From Polyodon spathula (taxonomy: Eukaryota; Chordata; Actinopteri; Acipenseriformes; Polyodontidae): DNA of 64,000 nt. The translations under genes were made by a program, and so were the position numbers. Every line of letters starts with the position of its first letter. Positions within the stretch are counted from its first letter, which is position 1. A model generated the notes under the pieces. That model was not told where the DNA came from and searched no databases. It saw nothing but the letters and a program-made list of their open reading frames with translations. Location: contig NC_054535.1 in assembly GCF_017654505.1 (NCBI RefSeq), forward strand, positions 85,593,285 to 85,657,284, read 5' to 3'. Positions 37,701 to 48,071 of this stretch are shown here, piece after piece.

Positions 37701-39358
37701 CTTTTATGCATAATCTGTTTATTTATTGCAGTACTATTAATTGTGAAGCGCTCTGAGATGACTGCTTTTAAGGGTGCTATACAAAATAAAGTTGGATTTA
37801 TTGGATATATATATATAGAGGATGTACCATGAATTAAAGAGTTGTGATTGCATTGTTTAAATGTTCCACTTCGGTTTAAAAGTCCAAAAGATACATGGAG
37901 TCCACATCTTAATGATCATTCTACATAGCGGTGAGTATAAATACCATCACTGAGTAAATAAATAAAACCGGGTCCTCCCTGATGTTTTAAATACCTACAC
38001 TTTCAGAGACAAAACTCACATTACAAAGACTCCCATACACTACACAGTTAGAGCTGGCAGCCTTCATAGCAAACATTTCCATTACAATCATCTAAACAGC
38101 AGTGCTATTAGGAGCCCCAGCTGTTTAGACCCTTAAATAGACATTTAATGTACAGTGTAATTATTCCGAATGGCATACTAGAACAGAAAGATTGTCTGAC
38201 AGACACAGAATGGAGGATAAACACTGATGCATAAATAAATAAACAGATAGTCCCACATTATGTGTAGTTTATTGTGAGAAATGAACAGAAGTCATGGGGA
38301 ATCTGAGCAGTTGAGAAGTTAAATTCTTATAACGGTAGCAAGAAAACAGAATAAGATCCAGCAGCTTTTTAAAGTGTTTGGCTTAACAGGGAGAAAGGAG
38401 CCCATCTGCTGATCTTCAGTTCTCCTGATCAGCAGTGAGGTAACATTCAAACTGAATAGAAAAAAACAGGGGTTAAAAATTAACTAGAATCTACAGATGG
38501 TAAAAATGTTACCTGTTCTAGAATAAACGACACAGTTTCTAGGATTAGTTGAAGATCTTGCTTTTCCAGTGAGAAAGCAGACTGTAGTTTCTCCTCTTCC
38601 TCCTCACTAAAGGAACGTTCTGCCTGCAATATGAAGTGTTAGTGTAAGTTGCATGCACAATTATTATCAACAATACAATATTAACTGCATAAAATGCTTT
38701 TTTAAATTTTTCTAGAATAAAAAAACTGGGATGTAAAGTACACATATAATGTATTGTTCTGACATTAGGCCAAATAAAGTAAAAAAAAAACGATTAACAA
38801 TCCGTGCAGCATAGCCATATACTGTACAACAGTGGTGGCCAATACGTGGATCATGATTCAATAGTGGATCTCAAGAGATTTTGATCTGAAATCTGAACAA
38901 GAATCAACACATAAGAATAGCATAATTTTAACAGGGTTGATTGCATATTTATAATATATAATTCCTGACAATGAATACATACAAAGAACATTAATTCCAA
39001 ACAATAGATGCTGCAAATTTGCTTTTTTTGTATTTTTGTATTTACTGCATCATGTAAAGCGCTTTGTGATGGTGATCCACTATGAATTGCGCTATATAAA
39101 ATAAAGATTGATTGATTGATTATAACTGTACTCTTGCTTCCATAACTCAGTAACCTGAGCAAAAAGCTTCCTCAACACGTTGGTTCGTAGTGTACAATTG
39201 TGAGTTTGTGTTTGGTGGTTTCAATGGATCTCTTTGTGGTGTGAGTTACAAAAGATGGGGGAGAGCCTTCTGTGCCTTATGAGGAAAGGGTGAAGTGCAA
39301 GTCACAGGAAATGTAGTATTTTAAAATTCATGACTAAGTCGATGCACTCAATCGTCAA

Positions 39359-39420
<62 letters not shown>

Positions 39421-40741
39421 ATATGGCAGGGAGGGGGTTAAAAGCTTCCCTGCCTCAAAACATGTGAGAATACACATTGGTGTGTGGGTCTTAATTGAAT
39501 TAGATTTGTGTTAATTGTTTTATTATTCATTATCCCCTGCACCTGGTGTTAATTGTAAATTAGAGCCAGGTGCTGAGTATTTAAAGCAAGCAGGCAGTGT
39601 CCTCAGGGCTGCTGGTGTGTGAGGAGTCTGGTTGATGGTGATTTCAACAGGGGGAAAAAAAAAAAGGTACTGTGATGAAGCCTTTTTGGTGTGTTTTTGT
39701 TTCATTAATTTGCGTTACATGTAAACGGCTTAGCTGTCCTGCGTATTAGTTAGGTTCCTGTGTATGTTAGTTAGTGCTCTAGTAAAAGCTAGGTGTTTTT
39801 GTTTGTTTATTTTTGTATTTATTAAAAATAGCGCGTAAGTAAACTTCCATTTGTGTGTCCTGGGTCCTGCTTGAAAGGGGCAAAGAACTGTGGAGAGTTG
39901 CAATTTTACCCCTATATATACAATAGTGCTTACAGAAAGTCTACACCCCCTTTCACAATGTTTACCTTTTGTTGTCTTATAGTGTGGAGAATGTATATAT
40001 ATATCCTACCCCACAACTTCCAAGTGAAATATTCTAGAAATTTGTAGAAAATTAATTCAAAATAAAAACTGAAATAGCTTGGTTGGATGAGTGTCCACTC
40101 TCCTTGTAATAGCAATCCTAAATTAGCTCAGGTGTAACCAATCGCCTTCAAAATCACATACCAAGTTAAGCGGCCTCCACCTGTGTTAAATTATAGTGAT
40201 TCACATGATTTCAGGATCAATTCAGCAGTTCCTGTAGGGTATTGCATTTCAAAGCAAAGACTCAACCAACTTTGGGACAAAATGTTGTTGAAAGGCACAG
40301 ATCAGGGGATGGGTATAAAAAAACTATTAAAGGCCTTGACTATCCCTTGGAGCATGGTCAAGACAATTAAGAAGTGGAAGGTGTATTGCACCACCAAGAC
40401 CCTGCCTAGATCAGGCCGTCGTTCCAAACTGGATGACCACGCAAGAAGGAGAATGATCAGAGAGGCTACCAAGAAGCCAATGGCAAATTTGCAACAGCTA
40501 CAGGCTTTTATGGCCAAGACTGGTCAAACTGTGCATGTGAAAACAATATCCCAAGCACTGCACAAATCTGGCCTGTATAGTTGGGTAGCAAGAAGGAAGC
40601 TATTACTCAAGAAAGCCCACCTTGAATCCCATTTTGAAGTCTGCAAAAAAAACACTATCGGTAGCCATGTAGCAAAGTTTTGTGGACTGACAAAACTAAA
40701 TTGGAACTTTATATATACATATATAGAACTGTGTGTATGTA

Positions 40742-40826
<85 letters not shown>

Positions 40827-41455
40827 AATCTGCAAAAATTAGTCAGCAAAAACAAACAGAGCAGGTACATGCAAAGCTTTGTTTGGCGCAAACCCAACAC
40901 AGCGCATCACCCAAAGAACACCATCCCTATTGTGAAGCAGGGTGGTGGCAGCATCATGTTATGGGGATGTTTCTCATAGGCAGGGACTGGGGCACTTGTC
41001 AGGATAGAAGGGAAAATGAATGGAGCAAAGTACAGAGAAGTCCTTGAGGAAAACCTGCTGCCCTCTGCAAGAAAGCTGAAACTGGGATGGAAGTTCACCT
41101 TTCAGCATGATAACGACCAAAAGCACACAGCCAAAGCGCACAGGAGTGGCTAAGGAACAAAAAGGTAAATGTCCTTGAGTGGCCCAGTCAGAACCATGAC
41201 CTAAATCCAATCAAAAATTTGTGGCATGACTTGAAGATTACTGTCCATCAACAATCCCCAAGAAACCCTACAGAGCTTAAACAGTTTTGTAAAGAAGGAT
41301 GGTCAAATATTGCCAAATCTAGGTGTGCAAAGTTGGTAGAGACCTATCCCAACAGACTCACAGCTGTAATTGCTGCCAAAGGTGCTTCCACCAAGTATTA
41401 ACTCAGGGGGGTGGAGACTTATCCAATTATGATCTTTCAGTTTTGTATTTTAATA

Positions 41456-41486
<31 letters not shown>

Positions 41487-43159
41487 TCCCTCAACAGTGT
41501 GGAGTATAGTGTGTAGATAAGTGGAAAAAAATCTTAATTTAAATACATGAAACTTTGAGGCAATGACAACAAAACGTAAAAAAAAGTTCAAGGGGGTGTA
41601 GACTTTCTATAGACACTGTGTGTGTGTATTTTCACGGTATCTTTAATACTGTGAAAGTATTTGCCCCGTCTGATTTTCTGCATATTTTTGACACTGAATT
41701 ATCAGATCTTCAACCAAAATCTAATATTAGATAAAAGGGACCCTGAGTGAACGAATAACACATGTTGATACTTATTTCATTTATTTATTAAAGAAAGTTA
41801 TGCAACACCCAATGCCCCCGTGTGAAAAAGTAATTGCCCCCTTATACTCTAATTGGTTACAACACCTTTAGCAGCAATAACTGCAACCAAACGCTTCCTG
41901 TAGTTATGGCTCTGTCTCTCACAGCACCGTGGAGGAATTATGGCCCACTCCTTCTTGCAGAACTGCTTCAACTCTGTGACATTTGTAGGTTTTTTAGCAT
42001 AAACTAATCATTTCAGGTCCTGCCATAACATCTCAATGGGGTTTAGGTCTGGACTTTGACTAAACCATTCCAAAACTTTAAATTTATTGTTCTTCAACCT
42101 GTCATGCTGCATGACCCAGCTGCTCTTCAGCTCCAGCTCACGGATGGATGGCCTGACATTCTCCTGTAGAATTCTCTGTTACAGAGCAGAATTCATGGTT
42201 CCATCAATGATGGTAAGTCGTCCAGGACCTGATGCAGCAAAGCATCCCCAAATCATGACACTGCTTGACTGTTAGTATGAGGATCTTACTGTGGAATGCA
42301 GTGTTTGGTTTTCACCAGACATAACAAGGCCCACGTTGGCCAAAAAGTTCCAGAACAATGTTTCAGAATTCTTGAGAATCATCCAGGTGCTTTTTGGCAA
42401 ACTTGAGACCAGCATTCATGTTGTTCTTAGTGAGCAGTGATTTCCACCTTGCTATTCTGCCATGAAACCCATTTTTTCCCAGTGTCTTTCTGATGGTGAA
42501 CTCACGAACACTAACCTTAGCCGAGGCGAGAGAGGCCTGCAGAACCCTCTGTTGTTCTAGTTCTTTGTGACTTCCTGGACGATTTTACGTCTTGCTCTTG
42601 GAGAGATTTTGGTAGGACGGCCACTCCTGGGAAAATTCACTACTGTCCCAAACTTTCTCCATTTGGACAGTATGGCTCTGACTGAGGTTTGGTGAAGCCC
42701 CAGAGCCTCAGAAATGGCTTTGGAACCCTTTCCAGACTGACAGGCATCAACAACTTTTTTTCCGGAGGTCTTCAGGAATTTCTTTTGATTGTGGCAAGAT
42801 GTACCTCTAGAATCTGTGTGCTGACAAGTTCACTCTGATGGTAAGGGCCAAAGGTAGTCCGCTTTATATTGGGCAGGGCTGGCCCAAATCAGGCCTGACT
42901 GTTAACCAAAGTATTCAAACAGCTGACCCTAATTATCCCTTTAGTTAACTGGTGGGGGTGGGGGGGCAATAACTTTTTCACACCTGAAGATTGCATGTTT
43001 GATTACCTTGCACACCAAACAAATGAAAGGCACCAAACTTTGGTGTCATTTTTTTTCTCAGACTCCCTCTATATACTACTACAACCCATAAAATGTGCAA
43101 AAATGCAGGAAATCAGACAGGTGCAAATACACACACACACACAGTGCCGTGAAAAGTGT

Positions 43160-43191
<32 letters not shown>

Positions 43192-43674
43192 TATCTAAAT
43201 ATATTATATATTATATATAATATATATACACACACTTCAGGTGTTAGTAAACATTCATTTGTAATCATTGGTTCATAACCAACTGATTAACGATATTTAA
43301 TTAAGCAATAAATTTATTAAAGGTTATTGTTTTTTAGGACAGTTACTTGTTTTCCAACCTAACACTTCCTACCGGCTTCATAAACTTTAGTGCTGATCTA
43401 CAATGTTGAAGGTTTGTAAAAAAAAAAAAAAAAATAAATACATACATACATAAATGCTTTTTTAAAATAATACGAAGCCCATATTTTATACCTGTGTTTA
43501 GTAATTTATTCCAGATCATTTTATATTTTTTAATGCACCATTTATTTGTATAGAGTTTGAAACATAGAGATATTTGGAAGACTGACTGCAAAATAGTAAG
43601 CTCATATCAAAATATAAAATGTGTTGAACTAAATTACTTCATCATTTCTGGAAGTATCTGCTGTAGACCTATGT

Positions 43675-43713
<39 letters not shown>

Positions 43714-43815
43714 AGAAATCTTTATTTTTCACAGAAGCATTAAAGTTAATGAAACCATGTTACAAACCACAGTTCCCATATACATCTTAAATAAGCCCTT
43801 CATTTCAAAGGCTAA

Positions 43816-43884
<69 letters not shown>

Positions 43885-44265
43885 ATTAACCTTCTAGCCT
43901 TTGAAATGTGTGGTTTTGTGTGTGGTATATATATATATATATATATATATATAAGAGTAATACACGTTTCAGTTGTTTAAGTATTTCCTAAATACTTAAG
44001 TGCAATGAATTCAAAGACTGTTATTTCTTCATCAAATCACAGGGCTTTCTTAAAGGGAATGTCAGTTGCTCCAATTTGGTACTTGCACTTTAGTACTTGC
44101 TTTATGAACGAAATTCGAACCTACGTTAAATCTCCATGGCTGGTGTTGCCTATCCCAGCACTGTGCCAGCGGTCCAACTCAAGAGTTTGAGATAACTACC
44201 TTCTGGCCATGAGATGGCACGGCACTTACCGTGCCGTGTACATTGGCTACACTAAGTACAGACAG

Positions 44266-44326
<61 letters not shown>

Positions 44327-45584
44327 TATGTACACACACCACTTACTGAACTACTCCTGTAGACATGAACTTTACTTGACAAGACATCGGACCTTTCTGC
44401 ATTGCTGAGGACGACTCCATGTCTACAAGAGTGTTCTCATCATGTGTTCACATATATGTGTGACATATATATATATATATATATATTCCAACTTGAAGTA
44501 TGGCGACATTATTTACTACTACCCATTTCTATTGTTACTTGTTCTCTTAATTACATTTCTATTTAACTGACTTCTTAAATCTCAATCTGAAGACGCAAAT
44601 TACCTGGTGTCCGCTCCTGCCGAATATTGGGATTCTCCCGACGGGGAAGGGACTCCCTCTATCCAGCACAGTGCTGTTACTAGGCAGTGGTAAACATACT
44701 AAATTCATGCATTCTACTCAGAACAGCTTTCGATGGAAGATTTGTGCAGCTCTTACTCTGATAAAATGATTTTAGGGAAGCCTTCAAACCAGCTACAAAT
44801 ATTGTGCAGTTCAGTTCAGGAGATACTCCGAAAGAGCACACCACATGTATACATATAATGGTTGCTAGTAATTCAATACAATACCTTTAAATGAAGCTTC
44901 TGGAAGATGCGGTAAAGCAGTCTGGGGAATTTACCAGGGTCTATGCCATTGATAAGAGTCACTGCTTGTCTTATGCTATATAAAAAAAAAAAAAAAAAAA
45001 TTAAAAAATGTTTCATTCCTCTGTAAATCTTAATATAAAAGTGCACCCGGGTGTACTTAAAATATAATAAACAGTAAAAGAAACAACTACAAACTGTGTG
45101 GATAACAAGTGTGGTTATTTTACGTTTTGTTTGTTATGATTTGTGGTATAAAAAAGGTATGACGTGTCGCTTGAAAATACACAGAACTGAATCAAGAAAG
45201 ACTTCACTCCTTTTTTTTTTTTTTTAATAGGTCGTGTCACTGCAGTAATGTGATACAACTTCATTCTGTGAATAAAGCAAACTAAAAAATAAAATAAAAA
45301 AGTTTCATCAGCAGACCGTTTTGTTTATATCAGCCATCGCAAATTATAAAGCGATCACAAACAATTCTTAAAAGTAAAATGTAATTGTAGAGGGAGAGAT
45401 TTGTTCAGAAAACAAACATCCTTTTACAACCCAATTCAATGTTAGTACCCATTTCCTACATTCAATTAATGTTTAGGTAACAGAAATACTTTCTTAAACA
45501 AAAAACCTTTACAGACAAATGATCAACATAATCACAATAAATCATGAACCGTTACCTCTGAGTTTCTTTAATTATCGCGGTCAT
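34594..45584 (-). CDS. COMMD10: COMMD10, COMM domain-containing protein 10 (5 of about 6 coding exons in window)
   Basis: Exons in transcription order are 45584..45556, 44975..44885, 38623..38513, 36031..35876 and 34704..34594. They join in frame with GT-AG introns and give 166 residues from the start Met. COMMD proteins assemble with CCDC22/CCDC93 in the Commander/CCC complex, which recycles membrane cargo from endosomes; this is family knowledge. Segments matching human COMMD10 closely are [50 protein letters not shown] and [11 protein letters not shown] (start of the COMM domain, with its conserved Trp). Human COMMD10 is 202 residues, so the final C-terminal exon is missing. I did not find it in 1..34593, so it is probably outside the window. 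Introns are filled with mobile elements. No frameshift or stop was seen, so the gene appears functional. Confidence 0.93.
34705..35875. other. COMMD10 intron 4
   Basis: AT-rich sequence with no recognised element. A C-rich stretch near 35350..35400 and open frames around it show no protein similarity that I can name. Confidence 0.5.
35876..36031 (-). CDS. COMMD10: COMMD10 coding exon 4
   Basis: These 52 codons start [20 protein letters not shown] and include [19 protein letters not shown]. The acceptor is CTCTGCAG and the donor AAG|GTAATA. Both ends are phase 0. Confidence 0.94.
36637..37029 (+). mobile_element. Solo LTR (393 bp) with 5-bp target duplication GGTTG
   Basis: It begins TGTAACAGGGAGGG and ends CCCCTTCCACA, and is flanked by GGTTG on both sides (36632..36636 and 37030..37034). 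A T-rich middle and an AAATAAAAC signal near 36948 fit LTR organisation on the plus strand. No internal coding sequence is attached. It lies in COMMD10 intron 3, antisense to the gene. Confidence 0.85.
37095..37800 (+). mobile_element. L2-like LINE 3' end
   Basis: The C-terminal end of an L2-clade RT is readable with a frameshift near 37410: [58 protein letters not shown] and [13 protein letters not shown]. The 3' tail GAAGCGCTCTGAGATG...GCTATACAAAATAAAGTTGGAT ends at about 37800. It is heavily 5'-truncated and lies in COMMD10 intron 3. Confidence 0.8.
37801..38512. other. COMMD10 intron 3, remainder
   Basis: A short TA run (about 37806..37818) is followed by AT-rich sequence with nothing recognisable. 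Confidence 0.45.
38513..38623 (-). CDS. COMMD10: COMMD10 coding exon 3
   Basis: These 37 codons begin [20 protein letters not shown] and end [12 protein letters not shown]. The acceptor is ATTGCAG and the donor CAG|GTAACA. The acidic run is shared with human COMMD10. Confidence 0.95.
38985..39121 (+). repeat. LINE/SINE-type 3' tail with (GATT)n
   Basis: The sequence AAAGCGCTTTGTGATGGTGA and GCGCTATATAAAATAAAG is followed by three GATT units. This is the usual 3' tail of CR1/L2-related LINEs and the SINEs that share their tails. The left boundary is not defined. Confidence 0.5.
39360..39417. repeat. (TA)n microsatellite
   Basis: A pure TA run of about 58 bp directly abuts the LTR-like sequence that follows. 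Confidence 0.95.
39422..39905 (+). mobile_element. Degenerate LTR-like sequence
   Basis: The start, TATGGCAGGGAGGGGGTTAA, resembles the TGTGGCAG start of the solo LTR at 25.9 kb. A TATTTAAA box lies near 39578, with ATTAAAAAT and a T/G-rich run toward the end. A (TA)n tract abuts the left end and Tc1 element D begins near the right end, so no target duplication can be recognised. Confidence 0.45.
40255..41400 (+). pseudogene. Tc1-like transposase, broken by a (TA)n tract
   Basis: Readable parts include [20 protein letters not shown] (first HTH), [40 protein letters not shown] (second HTH), the first Asp region [11 protein letters not shown] (with WTD changed to GLT in this frame), [20 protein letters not shown] after the microsatellite, and the second Asp in [12 protein letters not shown] (about 41104..41139). 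In-frame stops near 40978 and 41150 and the TA tract inactivate it. Confidence 0.82.
40750..40822. repeat. (TA)n microsatellite inside Tc1 element D
   Basis: An uninterrupted TA run of about 72 bp interrupts the transposase coding region after the LNWNFIYTY segment. Confidence 0.95.
41645..43130 (-). mobile_element. Tc1/mariner transposon C, same family as transposon B, inverted
   Basis: The reverse complement matches the element at 13203..14469. The terminal GTATTTGCCCC and CTGATTTTCTGCAT blocks are present at the left end and their complement GCAGGAAATCAGAC at the right. The transposase reads backward through the Glu region (about 42010..42055), the second Asp region, the first Asp region (about 42335) and the HTH region (about 42600..42760). 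Stops and indels are frequent. The right terminus is replaced by a (CA)n run. It lies in COMMD10 intron 2, in the same orientation as the gene. Confidence 0.82.
43129..43250. repeat. (CA)n/(TG)n/(TA)n compound microsatellite
   Basis: A CA run (43130..43143) is followed by a short CAGTGCCGTGAAAAG motif identical to the Tc1 B end, then TG and TA runs. It may be slippage at the transposon end. Confidence 0.8.
43681..43706. repeat. Poly-A tract
   Basis: About 28 consecutive A residues followed by GTTTCTTAG. It may mark the tail of an unrecognised retroposed insert. Confidence 0.8.
43801..43908. repeat. 14-bp perfect inverted repeat around a (TA)n core
   Basis: CATTTCAAAGGCTA (43801..43814) and its exact complement TAGCCTTTGAAATG (43895..43908) flank a TA run of about 62 bp. 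The whole 108-bp block could form a cruciform, or be a very small terminal-inverted-repeat element whose centre has expanded. Confidence 0.8.
43927..43953. repeat. (TA)n microsatellite
   Basis: A short TA run, the second of four TA tracts within 700 bp of COMMD10 intron 1-2 sequence. Confidence 0.9.
44218..44238. repeat. Perfect 8-bp hairpin
   Basis: CACGGCAC and its complement GTGCCGTG are separated by a 5-nt loop, TTACC. No function is inferred. Confidence 0.5.
44268..44329. repeat. (TA)n microsatellite
   Basis: A TA run of about 60 bp with one phase shift near the end. A further TA run lies at 44464..44487. Confidence 0.95.
44885..44975 (-). CDS. COMMD10: COMMD10 coding exon 2
   Basis: With the split Ser codon it encodes [20 protein letters not shown] and [11 protein letters not shown]. 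The acceptor is TATATAG and the donor AAG|GTATTG. It matches the N-terminal helical domain of human COMMD10 closely. Confidence 0.95.
45556..45584 (-). CDS. COMMD10: COMMD10 coding exon 1 (start codon)
   Basis: The ATG at 45584..45582 opens [10 protein letters not shown], with the last Ser codon split by a GT donor (CTCAGAG|GTAAC). The peptide aligns with the ALILRESPS start of human COMMD10 and joins exon 2 in frame. No other upstream Met in frame gives a better start. Confidence 0.85.
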
Positions 45585-45604
45585 CCTCTGTCTGTGCTCA
45601 ATGT

Positions 45605-45630
45605 TTTTCTTCCGGGGAGTCACGTGCTCT
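45605..45630 (-). promoter_or_regulatory. COMMD10 proximal promoter: E-box and ETS motif
   Basis: On the minus strand, CACGTGAC (E-box, 45626..45619) and CCGGAAG (ETS core, 45615..45609) lie within 45 bp upstream of the start codon. There is no TATA box. Housekeeping vertebrate promoters often pair these motifs. The transcription start is inferred to be close to them, which would give a very short 5' UTR. Confidence 0.5.
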
Positions 45631-45654
45631 CAGTCAGTTGTATGAATTGTTGTG

Positions 45655-46055
45655 ACAGAAGCCCAAGAGGGTCAAATAAGACTGATACTGTCAAACACGT
45701 TTTCGGCTCTCACCTCAAACACTACCTCACACATTGGTACAAAGAAACCAAAATACAAAACAAAGCTGAATGCTATCTGGCCTTAACAATAGACTTTACC
45801 CTGGCAGATTACCTGATCAGGGCTAAAGACACAAAGCAGAGGCAGACCCTGACTAAGTACAGACTGAGTGACCACCTGGTCCAGTATGTCTGTGCCTGTC
45901 ACAGCCCGGGGGACACAATGAACACTCTGCACAGGGGCACTGACTACCTCTTTATTTAATTATTCCTTTTAATTGATTTACTTGCATTGGTGTTAATAAT
46001 ATTTATATTGTATACTGTACTGCTAATGTTGTCATGCTAATAAAGCACCTTGCAA
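45655..46055 (+). mobile_element. Non-LTR retrotransposon 3' remnant
   Basis: A plus-strand open frame reads SHLKHYLTHWYKETKIQNKA, then DFTLADYLIRAKDTKQRQTL and TKYRLSDHLVQYVCACHSPG. These segments occur in the C-terminal part of a common fish retroelement ORF, as I recall. The 3' part ends CATGCTAATAAAGCACCTTG (46033..46052), a typical tail of such elements. It reaches to within about 30 bp of the COMMD10 E-box, so it abuts the promoter. Confidence 0.6.
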
Positions 46056-46284
46056 TTGGGTATACTGTATACAGACCTGTCAATACTTGTTTTGACCAGG
46101 ACCCTCATGTTTTGAAGACCAATCTCCCGGTCAGAAAAAAATCTCACGACCGGGAACCGTTTAATAATATTATTAGTTTCTGTTTTTTAGCGTCATTACT
46201 GTGCAAAATCAAAGCGAACAACTGCATATACATCTATTCAATTTAACTATAATTCAGCCTTTTTATAATGTTTAGCCTTTCTTT

Positions 46285-46631
46285 CTTCAGTGATCTACAT
46301 GGCCAAGCAGTTCCCTCACATTGTGGAAGAACATGATCTGGGTGCTCTGAGAGAAGAGTTCACTGATTACCAGCGCACTGAGCCTAAAGATCTTCCATCT
46401 GAAGAGAAGCTGGACAAGTACTGGGGAAAGGTTGCACAGATGACAACTGCAGGTCAGCCAAGATTCCCTACTTTGTGCAGATTAATGAAGGCTCTACTCG
46501 TCCCCATTCTAGTGCCAGAGGTGAGAGAACATTTGACATGCTTAGGAAACCTGACAGAGTCCAGGGATGACTTGGGAAAGTACACCATTCAAAGCCTGAT
46601 GTCCCGCAAACTAAACAGTGACAGCTGCTGT
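46285..46631 (+). pseudogene. hAT transposase C-terminal fragment
   Basis: The frame reads IYMAKQFPHIVEEHDLGALR, KLDKYWGKVAQMTTAGQPRF and PTLCRLMKALL. After a frameshift it gives VPHSSARGERTFDMLRK in another frame and then LGKYTIQSLMSRKLNSD. The PHSxA-x-x-ER-x-F-x-x-xRK stretch is the hAT C-terminal dimerisation motif. At least two frameshifts and the missing N-terminus make it a relic. It ends where the left terminal repeat of DIRS copy 3 begins. Confidence 0.75.
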
Positions 46632-46754
46632 TCCCTTTCAATTCGAAGACTACCACCACTGACATTGGTATGGGATATTCCTGCCCTTCGGGTAGGTATT
46701 GCTGAGATCTCTATACCAGAGCTGCTGAAAGGCCCCCTCCTGTGATGACGCACA

Positions 46755-46927
46755 GGCCTGCCACCTCAGTGAGTCGGGCCTTGTAAACAGTGTACTCTTG
46801 CTCCTTTATTTTCTTCTTGGAGTACACGTGGTCTCCTCGGGGCTAGGCCTTGCCATATCCTCGCTGTCGAGTAGACCCTGCTGGCCGCACAGGCCCGCCA
46901 CCTCAGTGAGTCGGGCCTTGTAAACAG

Positions 46928-46966
<39 letters not shown>

Positions 46967-47160
46967 CTATGAGCACACGTGTCCTCCTCGAGGCTAGGCC
47001 TTGCCGTACCCTCGTTGTTGAGTGACTTTCCCAGCCACGCCCTGCTCCACAAGGCTAGGCCTTGCCGTACCCCTGCTGTTGAGTAGACCCTGCTGGCTGC
47101 ACAGGCCCGCTACCTTGGTGAGTCGGGCCTTGTAAACAAACTGTATTTCACCATGTTATT
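46755..47160 (+). repeat. Direct subrepeats in the DIRS leader
   Basis: The block CAGGCCCGCCACCTCAGTGA plus GTCGGGCCTTGTAAACA occurs three times (about 46751, 46886 and 47101), with GGCTAGGCCTTGCC motifs between. A (CT)n run (46931..46964) sits in the second unit. Confidence 0.8.
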
Positions 47161-47226
47161 GTCTGCTTAAACTCGCTGCCGCGGCTTCGGCCTGCGTCCC
47201 CCATCCCGTGGTGCACGCTACGAGCT

Positions 47227-47256
47227 GACCGGGTGTGTGTGTGTGTGTGTGTGTGG
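47227..47256. repeat. (TG)n microsatellite in DIRS leader
   Basis: A TG run of about 26 bp, followed by a GC-rich region (47340..47740) dense in GTGC/GCAC tetranucleotides. Confidence 0.85.
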
Positions 47257-47750
47257 GCTGGCATATTGCGTAGCAGCCTCCCCGATATTGCGGTACCGCG
47301 GCGCATGCATAACCCGTGATACTATTATCTCAGAGCACAGGTGCTTAGTATAAGTGACACACGGTGCCCAGCGCCTCAGTGGAAGTGCACAACAACGCTT
47401 CACAGTACGAGGTGCCCTCAGTACTCGGTGTGTACGGTGCTCGGTTTGCATTGTAAATGTGCTGATACCTCTGCCACTCTAGTGCGATTACGCACGGTAC
47501 GCAGTTCACGTAGTGTACGATACCTGATACGCACGTTGCTTGGGATGCACAGTGCAAACAGTGCACGTGGTGCATGTTGCACTAATTGTGTAGGCACTAG
47601 TCACCCTACACACAGTGCTGAGCAGTACCCAGTGTAACAGGTGTAACACAAGGTGCGCAAGGTTAATACCCTTGCTGCAACACCAGTGGTTGTACACACT
47701 AAGCTGACACTTCCAGTGTTCGACGCAGTGTAGACAGTGCCCCAGTACTG

Positions 47751-48071
47751 ATGTGCAAGGCCAGGCCTATGTCAGGGTCTCATCCCTGCACGGCCTGCAA
47801 CATTAGCATCCCACAGGACGACAAGCACACCCTCTGCATGCGCTGCTTGGGCGTGCCACATGCCACCATGGCCCTCAAGAGGGATGGGGCATGTAGCATC
47901 TGTGCAGCCCTTCAGCCCCGACTGAAGGAGGCCCGGCCAGAGAGCCAAAAGGGTGAGCTCCGTGTCCTCTACGGCTGGATCGCGCCCCAGATGATCTATC
48001 CCAAGGACCCCTGTCGTCGGGTTTTCCCAATGCACAGGCCACCCCCAGTCACTCCCCATCTCCTCAAGTGA
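47751..48071 (+). pseudogene. DIRS gag N-terminal fragment
   Basis: A 106-codon open frame begins MCKARPMSGSHPCTACNISI and continues DDKHTLCMRCLGVPHATMAL and DGACSICAAL. The Cys/His array (C-x2-C, H-x3-C-x2-C, H, C-x2-C) is typical of the gag-like ORF1 of fish DIRS elements. The frame is open to a stop after about 48069, and the rest of gag is missing through deletion. Confidence 0.7.

Larger units (their letters stand above)
39921..41619 (+). mobile_element. Tc1/mariner transposon D, expanded by a (TA)n tract
   Basis: The inverted ends share GTGCTTACAGAAAGTCTACA-type sequence on the left and GGGTGTAGACTTTCTATAGA on the right. The element is about 1.7 kb, including about 72 bp of (TA)n inside the transposase frame. 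It lies in COMMD10 intron 2. A deletion derivative of the same family occurs at 53.28-53.53 kb. Confidence 0.85.

Noticed and set aside
38822..38890. hAT-like end (CAGTGGTGGCCAATACG)
   Set aside because: Only one end resembles a hAT terminus. No partner end or 8-bp duplication was found.
40524..40979. Open frames coding Tyr-Ile repeats
   Set aside because: They are translations of the (TA)n microsatellite.
44041..44240. Possible tRNA-derived SINE (GGTTCGAAT-like B box on the minus strand)
   Set aside because: No A box at the proper spacing and no cloverleaf could be drawn.
45519..45959. 146-codon open frame as a host gene overlapping the COMMD10 start
   Set aside because: Its C-terminal two thirds resemble a fish retroelement ORF. 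The N-terminal third is the antisense of COMMD10 exon 1 and its promoter.
46290..46745. 151-codon open frame as a host gene
   Set aside because: It is a hAT transposase fragment continuing by chance into the DIRS terminal repeat.
47218..47697. Several overlapping frames in the GTGC-rich region
   Set aside because: They come from GC-rich tetranucleotide repeats in the DIRS leader and match no protein.
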